8,543 nt of DNA from an uncultured Mucispirillum sp. (lineage in GTDB: Bacteria; Chrysiogenota; Deferribacteres; Deferribacterales; Mucispirillaceae), in contig CAMEOC010000030.1 in NCBI GenBank assembly GCA_945929285.1, forward strand, positions 1 through 8,543, written 5' to 3'. Of the stretch, positions 1 to 6,660 are shown piece after piece. The translations under genes and the position numbers were made by a program. Within the stretch, counting starts at the first letter, position 1. Each line of letters opens with the position of its first letter. The notes below the pieces were generated by a model. The model saw only the letters and a list, made by a program, of their open reading frames with translations, was not told the DNA's origin and made no database searches.

Positions 1-53
1 ATCACGGCTTAACAGAAGTGCATAGGAAAAGTTTTTGCAGGAAATTTTTATAG
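1..53 (+). CDS. rnhB: Ribonuclease HII, C-terminal end (partial)
   Basis: The reading frame from position 3 gives HGLTEVHRKSFCRKFL and stops at TAG (51-53). A short ending with an H-R-(K/R/M)-S-F element is typical of RNase HII, which removes RNA from RNA-DNA hybrids and misincorporated ribonucleotides. Established context: rnhB often lies directly upstream of yraN in bacteria, and a yraN gene begins 8 bases after this stop. Only 16 codons are visible, so no catalytic residues can be checked. The call rests on the HRKSF tail and on synteny. Confidence 0.6.
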   Translation, partial: HGLTEVHRKSFCRKFL

Positions 54-60
54 GTGATAT

Positions 61-402
61 GTGGAAAAATTAAAAACTGGTAAAATTGGGGAAGAAAAAG
101 CAGAAAAATATTTAAAATCAAAAAAATATAAAATATTAGCAAAAAACTATAAATCACTTTTTGGGGAAATTGATATTATAGCAGAGCATAATAAAACATT
201 AGTGATAATAGAAGTGAAATATAGAAAAAACAGTGCCTTTGGTAAAGGGTATGAAGCAGTAGATTATAATAAACAGCAAAAAATCATAAAAACTACAGAA
301 CATTATATAAATGAAAATAAATTAAAAATGCCTGTTCGGTTTGATGTAATAAGCATTGATAATGAAGAAATCACCCATATAGAAAATGCTTTTGGGGTGT
401 GA
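61..402 (+). CDS. yraN: YraN family protein (UPF0102), putative PD-(D/E)XK nuclease fold
   Basis: This is a complete 113-residue protein, the normal length for the family. It starts with GTG; an AGGTGA Shine-Dalgarno sequence (52-57) overlaps the end of rnhB. The only nearby ATG (59-61) runs into a stop after four codons. Family hallmarks are in order: G-x-x-G-E-E-x-A near residues 7-14, G-E-I-D at 35-38, I-E-V-K at 50-53, R-F-D-V at 93-96 and a terminal H-I-E-N-A-F. D38 with E51-x-K53 matches the PD-(D/E)XK nuclease core. The cellular role of YraN is not firmly established; a part in DNA processing is inferred from fold and neighbours. Tight spacing suggests co-transcription with rnhB. Confidence 0.93.
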   Translation: MEKLKTGKIGEEKAEKYLKSKKYKILAKNYKSLFGEIDIIAEHNKTLVIIEVKYRKNSAFGKGYEAVDYNKQQKIIKTTEHYINENKLKMPVRFDVISIDNEEITHIENAFGV

Positions 403-488
403 TAAAGAAACATAATTATTATAGAAATATAAACAATAATAGTATATAATATCCAAAAATTGAATGTATAATAATGAACAGGTGAAAT
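403..488 (+). promoter_or_regulatory. AT-rich gap with possible promoter for the restriction-modification pair
   Basis: This 86-base gap between yraN and the endonuclease gene has two exact TATAAT hexamers (445-450 and 467-472). Neither has a convincing -35 element at 16-18 bases, so either could be chance in such AT-rich DNA. An AGGTGA ribosome binding site (480-485) lies three bases before the ATG at 489. No terminator-like hairpin is visible after yraN, so read-through from rnhB-yraN is also possible. Confidence 0.3.
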
Positions 489-1628
489 ATGTTTTATAAT
501 ATCCAACAACAAACATTAAGGGATACATATATAAATTTATTAACAATGATGGGTTCTTTATCAAATTTATTTTCAATTTCAAAAACACCATATCTTGATT
601 CAAGAGTTGCAGAGAATATATTTTGTATTGCACTAGAAGCAGAAAATATATCAAGACAAGACTGTACTGCAGATGCAAAAAAAGATAATATAGGAATTGG
701 TATAAAAACATGGATAGATACAAGTAATCTACAAAAAATAGCAGAATTTAATAAAGATAGAGCAGAATATATTAGATTAAATGATGATGACTTGGTATAT
801 AAAATTGCAAGCTTACGCAATGAAAGGATAGAACTTACAAAAAGAACACATGAGCTAAATGATTTAATATATCACTGTATAACACGCAAAAACGGGGAAA
901 TGACAATAAATGAAAGTAAAATGGAAAAAGTAGACATAAATACACTAAAAATATTATCAAGAAATAATAGTAGCATTAAATTTAAGGATAAATTTAATGA
1001 ATATTCATTTAATTTTTCAAAAAGTGTGCTTATGAAAAGATTTCAAGATATGGAAGTAATCAGAACAATAAAGATTGATATAATAGAAGACCCATATACA
1101 ATACTTGAAAATTGTATCTCAAACAGTTTAATTAATAAAAAAATTAAAGATAGTAATACAAAAATTAATAACTATATAATATTACCATTGTATACATATA
1201 ACAGAAAAACAAATGATAAAGAAGTAAAAGAAAAAAGTGGATTAAACCAATGGAATGCAAATGGCAGAACAAGGAATATAAATGAAATATATATACCAGT
1301 AAGTAAGAGAGACCACAAACTATCACCAAATTTTTTTCCAAATAGGGATAAAGAATTTACATTAATATTACCTAATAATAAAGTATTACAAGCAAAAATT
1401 TGTCAAGATGGTGAAAAAGCATTAATGAGTAATCCAAATAAGGCACTAGGTCAATGGCTATTAAGAGATGTGCTAAATTTAAAAGAAGGACAAGTAATTA
1501 CATATGATATGTTAGAAGATTTAGGGATAGACTCTGTGCGGATAGAAAAGATTGAAGAATTAAAGTATAAAATTAGTTTTGCAAAAGTAGGAACATATGA
1601 AGAATTTATTGAGAGTAAATTAAAGTAA
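489..1628 (+). CDS. Type II restriction endonuclease with NgoFVII/NgoAVII-like C-terminal DNA-recognition domain
   Basis: This is a 379-residue protein translated from ATG 489, with AGGTGA just upstream. The N-terminal half (about 35-180) has an S-R-x-A-E-N-I-F helix (E42), then S-R-Q-D-C-T-A-D-A (D58, D62) and G-I-G-I-K-T-W (K73). This looks like a divergent PD-(D/E)XK core with D62 and K73 as candidate catalytic residues. No HxK(x)4D motif is present, so it is not the phospholipase D-type nuclease found in NgoAVII and BfiI. The C-terminal part (about 248-365) has S-G-L-N-Q-W, I-Y-I-P, N-F-F-P, F-T-L, a Q-D-G-E-K-A element and L-G-x-W-L-L-R. This resembles the B3-like recognition domain of NgoFVII/NgoAVII (GCSGC/GCCGC), recalled from memory and not aligned. 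The methyltransferase gene 52 bases downstream supports a restriction role. Specificity is inferred only. Confidence 0.75.
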   Translation: MFYNIQQQTLRDTYINLLTMMGSLSNLFSISKTPYLDSRVAENIFCIALEAENISRQDCTADAKKDNIGIGIKTWIDTSNLQKIAEFNKDRAEYIRLNDDDLVYKIASLRNERIELTKRTHELNDLIYHCITRKNGEMTINESKMEKVDINTLKILSRNNSSIKFKDKFNEYSFNFSKSVLMKRFQDMEVIRTIKIDIIEDPYTILENCISNSLINKKIKDSNTKINNYIILPLYTYNRKTNDKEVKEKSGLNQWNANGRTRNINEIYIPVSKRDHKLSPNFFPNRDKEFTLILPNNKVLQAKICQDGEKALMSNPNKALGQWLLRDVLNLKEGQVITYDMLEDLGIDSVRIEKIEELKYKISFAKVGTYEEFIESKLK

Positions 1629-1669
1629 TATTTGCTAAAAAAGTAATAATATGATAATGAAAATAAAAT

Positions 1670-1674
1670 GGAGG
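1670..1674 (+). promoter_or_regulatory. Ribosome binding site that decides the methyltransferase start
   Basis: A perfect GGAGG lies inside the 5' extension that a start at 1651 would make coding. Its six-base spacing to ATG 1681 fits initiation there. No comparable site precedes 1651. Confidence 0.7.
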
Positions 1675-1680
1675 AAAATG

Positions 1681-2628
1681 ATGGTTGCTAGTTTTTTTGC
1701 TGGAGTTGGTGGTATAGATTTAGCATTTGAACAAGCTGGCTTTAATATTATATATGCCAATGAAATAGATGAAAAAGCAGCAAAAACATATGAATTAAAT
1801 TTTAATTTAAAAGTAGATGTCAGAGATATTAAAGATATTGAACCTAATAAACTACCAGATTTTAATATATTAGTTGCAGGTTTCCCATGTCAAGCATTTT
1901 CAATTGCTGGGTATAGAGAGGGTTTTGAAGATAAGAAAGGTAGAGGAAATCTATTTTTTAACATAATAAATATATTAGAGCATAAAAATGTAGAAGTAGT
2001 ATTTCTAGAAAATGTAAAAAATTTAGTTAGTCATGATAAAGGTAATACATTTAAGATAATAATTAGAGAGTTAGAAAGATTGGGATATTATATAAAATAC
2101 AAAGTCCTTAATGGTATGGAGTATGGCAATATACCACAAAATAGAGAAAGAATATATATTATTGCATTTAAAAATAAACAAGCATATGAAAGATTTGAAT
2201 TTCCAAGTAAAATAGATTTAACAAATAGATTAGATAATGTTATAGATTATGAAAATAATGTAGATAATAAGTATTACTATACACAAGATAAATGTTCTTT
2301 TTTTGGTGAATTAAAAAATAAGATAAATAAACACGATACGGTATATCAATGGCGAAGAATATATGTTCGAGAAAATCAAAGCAATGTTTGCCCAACATTA
2401 ACAGCAAATATGGGAATGGGTGGGCATAATGTACCAATAATATATACAAATAGTAAAAAATATAGAAAATTAACACCAAAAGAGTGCTTTAATTTGCAAG
2501 GTTATCCAGAAGAATATAAGTTGCCAAAAGATATTGCAGATTCACAATTATATAAACAGGCAGGAAATAGTGTGGTTGTTCCTGTTATTAGAAGAATAGC
2601 TGAAAATATAGCACAAGCAATACAATAA
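1681..2628 (+). CDS. DNA (cytosine-5-)-methyltransferase, modification partner of the upstream endonuclease
   Basis: The enzyme transfers a methyl group from S-adenosylmethionine to C5 of cytosine and protects host DNA from its partner nuclease. Counting from ATG 1681 (315 residues), the conserved blocks are in order: F-A-G-V-G-G at 6-11 (motif I), P-C-Q around C70 (motif IV, catalytic cysteine), L-E-N-V around 109-112 (motif VI), Q-N-R-E-R-I-Y at 153-159 (motif VIII), a target-recognition region at about 180-255, and Q-A-G-N-S-V near 293-298 (motif X). An upstream in-frame ATG at 1651 would add ten residues. GGAGG (1670-1674) lies six bases before ATG 1681 and three before ATG 1678, so 1681 is preferred. 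The recognition region has Q-W-R-R and C-P-T-L-T-A-N-M-G with G-G-H-N-V-P, which I associate with GCNGC-type enzymes; this is tentative. Confidence 0.95.
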   Translation: MVASFFAGVGGIDLAFEQAGFNIIYANEIDEKAAKTYELNFNLKVDVRDIKDIEPNKLPDFNILVAGFPCQAFSIAGYREGFEDKKGRGNLFFNIINILEHKNVEVVFLENVKNLVSHDKGNTFKIIIRELERLGYYIKYKVLNGMEYGNIPQNRERIYIIAFKNKQAYERFEFPSKIDLTNRLDNVIDYENNVDNKYYYTQDKCSFFGELKNKINKHDTVYQWRRIYVRENQSNVCPTLTANMGMGGHNVPIIYTNSKKYRKLTPKECFNLQGYPEEYKLPKDIADSQLYKQAGNSVVVPVIRRIAENIAQAIQ

Positions 2629-2646
2629 AATAAATTAAATTAAAGC

Positions 2647-4302
2647 TTATATCAACTTTTCCGGCACAAGTTTTAGGAAAAATATAGTAAACCTTTTAAA
2701 AAGTGTGGTATCTGGGTTATAGGTTTTTATAATCTCTTTACCATCTTTATTTGTTTTCCATTTTATTTTACCATTATCATTATAAAGATGCCATGATATA
2801 TATTCAGACATATCTTTTTCCATAGCCTGCCTTAAAAGTTTTGCAAAATCTTCATTAAAAAAAGCAGCAATTACTTCTGTATTATAAAGGGCGGACCTGC
2901 CGTCTAGATTAAAGCTGCCTATCCAGCTTATTTTATCATCTACAACTATTGTTTTACTGTGCAGTGATGCTCCAGAATTATGCCTGTTATATACTTTGTA
3001 GCCTTCATTTCTAAATTCATATATATTTATGCCGTTTTTTATTAAATTATCTCTATACCTGTCCCACCCTGCATATACAACTGCAGCATCTGTGGAAGAA
3101 AGTGAGTTAGTTAGTATATTAATATCAATGCCATTTTTAGCACCGTTTATTAAATCAGCAGTGCCATTTTTACCGGGTACAAAATAAGCAGCAGAAATAT
3201 ATATAGATTGTTTAGTTTCTTTCCAAAGCCCGTCAAGCGCATCTATAATAGGGCTTACATACTCGCCCCCTTCTGCTTTTAAAGGACTATCTGCAATAAG
3301 CCTTGCATTACCCCAGTATATAGGGAATTTTTTTGCATTAAAGCTTTCTATAAAAAGGTTAACTGCTTCATTAAATATTTCTTTTTCCTGCTGATAATAT
3401 ATTGATTTTGAAACAATATTATTAACTAACTTCTCAAGCTCATTTGGGTTATTATGGTTTGGAAAAACATCAACAGGAATAGACTTGTGATAACTAAAAT
3501 ATTCATCAAAAGAGCCTAAAGCATCTTGAGCAAGTTTACCAATAAAAAGCACATCAGTATCAGAAAAATTCATATCGGCATTATCATCAAAATAGTTGCT
3601 TGCAACATTTCTGCCGCCTATGATTACAGCAGAACCATCAACTATAAAAAGTTTATTATGCATTCTATAATTAAGACGGGATATATTAAATAAAAATTGT
3701 GGATATTTTAATACTTTAGAGCGATATTCATATGGGTTAAATACTTTAACTTGAATATTTGGGTGGTAGTTTAATATCATAATATCGCTGCTATCAGAAG
3801 AAAGCCCGTTATCATCAACAATTATTCTAACCTTTACGCCTCTGTCTGCTGCTAGTTTTAATTCGTGCATTAATATTCTTGATGTTACATCGTTTTCATA
3901 TATATATGTTTGAAGTTCTATACTATGGCGAGCCATACGCACTAAAGCTATGCGGTGTAAAAAAGCAACTTTACCGCTTTTTATAAGCATAGCACCGCTT
4001 TTTAAAGGGTGGTTTATAAGCTCATCTTTATAAACTGAGCTAATAGGTGTATTTAAAACATCAAAGGGCGGCACAATAACTTTTGAAGAAATCTTATTTT
4101 TATAATCACGTGGAAGATTTTTTGTAGAGTATATGACAGTGGCACTGCTGGCAATTAAAAGAATACCTAAAATAATAAAGAATGATATTAGCATATACCT
4201 ACTCCTTTTGCGAGTTTTTAACCTTTTATGTATGCGTATAACAGCAAACATAACTAATACAACAACAATTAATTGAAAAAGACTTGTAAAAAATGCTACC
4301 AT
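2647..4302 (-). CDS. cls: Cardiolipin synthase, ClsC-like phospholipase D family membrane protein
   Basis: The family joins phosphatidyl groups to form cardiolipin at the inner membrane. The protein is 551 residues with two N-terminal hydrophobic segments (about 6-23 and 38-58), separated by a basic stretch that is probably cytoplasmic. Both catalytic HKD motifs are complete: H215-x-K217-x4-D222 followed by G-G-R-N, and H448-x-K450-x4-D455 followed by I-G-S-F-N-L-D. The stretch F-S-D-T-D-V after the first motif, with an F-D-E-Y-F helix, recalls E. coli ClsC (YmdC) rather than ClsA. ClsC uses phosphatidylethanolamine as donor and may need a partner (YmdB); I see no ymdB here. AGGAAAT precedes the ATG at 4300-4302. 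The gene is convergent with the methyltransferase, with 18 bases between stops. Another phospholipase D-family activity cannot be excluded. Confidence 0.88.
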   Translation of the reverse strand: MVAFFTSLFQLIVVVLVMFAVIRIHKRLKTRKRSRYMLISFFIILGILLIASSATVIYSTKNLPRDYKNKISSKVIVPPFDVLNTPISSVYKDELINHPLKSGAMLIKSGKVAFLHRIALVRMARHSIELQTYIYENDVTSRILMHELKLAADRGVKVRIIVDDNGLSSDSSDIMILNYHPNIQVKVFNPYEYRSKVLKYPQFLFNISRLNYRMHNKLFIVDGSAVIIGGRNVASNYFDDNADMNFSDTDVLFIGKLAQDALGSFDEYFSYHKSIPVDVFPNHNNPNELEKLVNNIVSKSIYYQQEKEIFNEAVNLFIESFNAKKFPIYWGNARLIADSPLKAEGGEYVSPIIDALDGLWKETKQSIYISAAYFVPGKNGTADLINGAKNGIDINILTNSLSSTDAAVVYAGWDRYRDNLIKNGINIYEFRNEGYKVYNRHNSGASLHSKTIVVDDKISWIGSFNLDGRSALYNTEVIAAFFNEDFAKLLRQAMEKDMSEYISWHLYNDNGKIKWKTNKDGKEIIKTYNPDTTLFKRFTIFFLKLVPEKLI

Positions 4303-4323
4303 AATATTTCCTAAAATTTAGTA

Positions 4324-4353
4324 ATAGTAGCATATATTCACAAGTGTTTTCAA
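4324..4353 (-). promoter_or_regulatory. Candidate promoter of cls
   Basis: On the minus strand a TTGAAA -35-like hexamer (4348-4353) and a TACTAT -10-like hexamer (4324-4329) are separated by 18 bases. They lie in the gap between nrdA and cls, placing a start about 15 bases before the cls coding start. This is moderate support only, given the AT-rich background. Confidence 0.4.
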
Positions 4354-4358
4354 TATAA

Positions 4359-4376
4359 TAATAAGTAAGCTTATTA
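4359..4376 (-). terminator. Weak AT-rich hairpin after nrdA
   Basis: A 7-bp inverted repeat (TAATAAG/CTTATTA, four-base loop) lies 22 bases after the nrdA stop on the minus strand. It has one G-C pair and no clear U-tract afterwards, so it is a poor intrinsic terminator. nrdA transcripts may continue into cls. Confidence 0.22.
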
Positions 4377-4398
4377 ACAAAAAGATAGAAGTTATTAA

Positions 4399-6141
4399 TT
4401 AACTACAGCTTTCACATACATAATCATCATTAAAATTTGCTTTTGGAGTTTTCATATAATAAAGTGTTTTAATACCAAGTTCCATAGCATATTTAATATC
4501 TTCCCATAATTCTCTGGCTGATTCTGGTTTTTTATAGTAAAGGGTAATAGACTGGGCTTGGTCAATATATTTTTGCCTAATAGCAGCAAGTTCAATAAGG
4601 GTTTTAGCAGGAATATCCCAGCACCTTTCATAATACATTCTATTTTCTTTAATATTAGCAACTAATGTAGGCAGGTTTTGTATGCCTTCTTCCATATAGA
4701 AAAGGTCCATAACAGGTTCAATAGATTCTGTAGCATTAATACTTTTGCCGCTTGTAGCAGTTGGTGCAATAGCTGCCACATAAGAAAACCTTATGCCAAA
4801 TGTTTTAATATCATCAGCTAATCTGTTCCATTTCTTTTTATCTACTTTTAAATCAAATGATTTATAATCAAATAATGATAAATGAAAAGGTGTTTTTCCC
4901 ATAAACCATTTAGAAGATTTAAATGCAGGGTATGCTCCACGCTCTTTTGCTAAAGTGCATGCAGCAGAATAAAGATGAAAGTATAAATCATCAAAAAGTG
5001 AGTTTGTAAACTCCCTTGCCTTAATATCAGTAAATTTGATTTTATGTTTTGCCAGCAGGTTTGCATAGTTTAGTACACCTATGCCAATAGGTCTGTTTTT
5101 CTTATTGGCAGCTTCGCCTTCTTTTACAGGGTAAAACTGAGTATCAATAATATTATCACAACCCCTAAGCAAAGTATAAGCAAATGCAGATTTTTCTTTT
5201 TCATTCATATTATACCATGAAATTAAGTTAATAGAGCAAAGGTTGCATATACCAATTTCACCGCTTTTTTTCACCTGATGTATTTCATATTCATTATCTT
5301 CATTTAAGTACAATTTTTCAGAAATAAGCTTAGATGAAGATGAGGGCACAAGCACTTCAGTACACAGGTTAGATGCACCAATAAAAGTATTAAGCACCGA
5401 CTGTTCATTAATATTATCCACAAAAGTTAAGTAAAGGTTGCCACTTTCTGTGCGTATTTTTAATATAAGATAGAGCAAATCTTTTGCTTTTATAGTCTTT
5501 TTCCTAATACCCGGTTTTGTTTCGTAATATAAATATGCTTTTTCAAACTCTTTTCCATATGTGGAGTTTAAAAGAGGAGTTTCTTTTGGGTCAAAAAGGG
5601 TAATATCACCATTTTTTTCTACTCGTTCTTTAAAAATATTATGAATACGTATAGAATACATTAACTTTCTTGCTCTTGTATCCTCTGTGCCACCAGCATC
5701 TTTTAACATTATCATATCCTGTACATCGTAATGCCAAAAAGGAAATGTAATAACACACGAACCTTTTCTTTTGCTTTGCTGGTTAAAGGCAGAAATAGTC
5801 TGCTCCACACGTTTTATAAAAGGTATAGGTCCATCAGAAGTGCCGTTAAATGAAGCAATTTTAGAACCTGATGCACGTATATTTGATACATCATAAGCAA
5901 TACCACCTGAAAATTTAGAATATAATGCAATATTGCCATCTGTTTGGTTTAAGCTCCAAGTATCATCATCTGGTGTATTTAATACGCATGATGCCAGCTG
6001 AGAATTATTATAGCCACTATTCATAATACGCGGGGTTGCAAATGTTACTTGATGCAGGCTTAGCATATCATATGTTTCTTTAATGTGCTTTAATCTAGTT
6101 TTTTTATCATCATTATAAAAGGAATACATAGCAGCCACCAT
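4399..6141 (-). CDS. nrdA: Ribonucleoside-diphosphate reductase class Ia alpha subunit, catalytic part (3' portion of split nrdA)
   Basis: This part carries the catalytic (alpha/beta)10 barrel that reduces ribonucleoside diphosphates to deoxyribonucleotides. Counting from the first Met of this frame (6141): C52 in S-C-V-L (redox cysteine, E. coli C225), N258-x-C260-x-E262 (N437/C439/E441), C299 (C462), Y561-Y562 in K-T-L-Y-Y (Y730/Y731 of the radical relay) and a C-terminal C576-x-x-C579 pair that regenerates the active-site disulfide. The frame is open upstream of 6141 to about 6273. That extra stretch encodes conserved sequence including E-L-P-Q-I-T-Y-M, and no ribosome binding site precedes 6141. 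The ATG is therefore almost certainly internal. Joined to the fragment at 6255-6653, the protein would be about 751 residues, close to E. coli NrdA (761). Confidence 0.93.
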   Translation of the reverse strand: MVAAMYSFYNDDKKTRLKHIKETYDMLSLHQVTFATPRIMNSGYNNSQLASCVLNTPDDDTWSLNQTDGNIALYSKFSGGIAYDVSNIRASGSKIASFNGTSDGPIPFIKRVEQTISAFNQQSKRKGSCVITFPFWHYDVQDMIMLKDAGGTEDTRARKLMYSIRIHNIFKERVEKNGDITLFDPKETPLLNSTYGKEFEKAYLYYETKPGIRKKTIKAKDLLYLILKIRTESGNLYLTFVDNINEQSVLNTFIGASNLCTEVLVPSSSSKLISEKLYLNEDNEYEIHQVKKSGEIGICNLCSINLISWYNMNEKEKSAFAYTLLRGCDNIIDTQFYPVKEGEAANKKNRPIGIGVLNYANLLAKHKIKFTDIKAREFTNSLFDDLYFHLYSAACTLAKERGAYPAFKSSKWFMGKTPFHLSLFDYKSFDLKVDKKKWNRLADDIKTFGIRFSYVAAIAPTATSGKSINATESIEPVMDLFYMEEGIQNLPTLVANIKENRMYYERCWDIPAKTLIELAAIRQKYIDQAQSITLYYKKPESARELWEDIKYAMELGIKTLYYMKTPKANFNDDYVCESCS

Positions 6142-6254
6142 ATAAGTAATCTGTGGAAGCTCCAGTTTTTTATTTTTTATAGTTTTGCAGTATTTAGTAA
6201 AAAATATATTTAGGGCTTTATATGTAAGTGCCCACAGGGTATTTTTGCCTGAAC

Positions 6255-6270
6255 TTATGTAAAAATAAAA
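6255..6270 (-). other. Frameshift site splitting nrdA
   Basis: On the minus strand the sequence here is a run of four T, an A, a run of five T, then ACATAA, where TAA ends the first frame. Adding one T to either run, or slipping -1 on the TTT codon, gives D-R-D-F-I-F-Y-I-S-S-G-K-N-T-L-W and continues into E-L-P-Q-I-T-Y-M. The shift must lie between the D-R-D codons and the TAA. The cause may be a homopolymer error in the sequence, a real inactivating or phase-variable deletion, or programmed slippage; the DNA alone does not decide. No canonical X-XXY-YYZ heptamer is in frame. Confidence 0.88.
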
Positions 6271-6653
6271 TCTCTATCTGGAACAATCATAGAGTTTAAT
6301 ATTTCAATTTCTTTATGAGAAAAAGAGTTTATAAACTCTTTATTATATACTCCGCCTGTTACACCACGAGTAAGCACAAGGCTTAAATGTGGATACTGCC
6401 CTGTTTTTTTAAGCCCATACGTTTCTTTATATATTTTCATTAAATAAAGCCGTTCTGCTATTTCATCATATTCAGTATAAAGTGGGCTTATATTATTTAC
6501 AGCGGTATTAATAAGAGAATCATATAAATCTGTGATTTTCATTTTATTATTTATTTTAATATTTAAATCAGTAAGCAGTTTATTTGTAAATGGTTCCTGC
6601 CTGCCATCTCTTTTTATTATAATATGTTTTTTCCCTTCTGCTAAAGTTATCAT
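6255..6653 (-). CDS. nrdA: Ribonucleoside-diphosphate reductase class Ia alpha subunit, N-terminal part with short ATP cone (5' portion of split nrdA)
   Basis: This is the true start of nrdA. The ATG (6651-6653) lies 7 bases after the nrdB stop, with a GGTGA site overlapping that stop, so translation is probably coupled. Residues 9-80 form an ATP-cone-like allosteric domain beginning I-I-K-R-D-G-R, followed by K-I-T-D-L-Y-D and Y-x-x-I-A-E-R-L. By eye it is about 19 residues shorter than in E. coli between K-R-D-G and the D-(I/L)-(H/Y) helix, and the nucleotide-contacting histidine (E. coli H59) aligns with tyrosine. The fragment ends with P-D-R-D-F-I-F-T then TAA, right after the D-R-D motif conserved in NrdA. 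The coding sense continues one frame over (-1). This is a frameshifted gene, not a separate short protein. Confidence 0.9.
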   Translation of the reverse strand: MITLAEGKKHIIIKRDGRQEPFTNKLLTDLNIKINNKMKITDLYDSLINTAVNNISPLYTEYDEIAERLYLMKIYKETYGLKKTGQYPHLSLVLTRGVTGGVYNKEFINSFSHKEIEILNSMIVPDRDFIFT

Positions 6654-6660
6654 AAATCAC

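Noticed and set aside
322..820. Minus-strand open frames opposite yraN and the endonuclease
   Set aside because: They are antisense shadows of well-supported plus-strand genes, with low-complexity hydrophobic translations and no ribosome sites.
4399..6141. Independent translation of the NrdA C-terminal part from ATG 6141
   Set aside because: No ribosome binding site precedes it, and the open frame upstream encodes conserved NrdA sequence, so it is an internal methionine.
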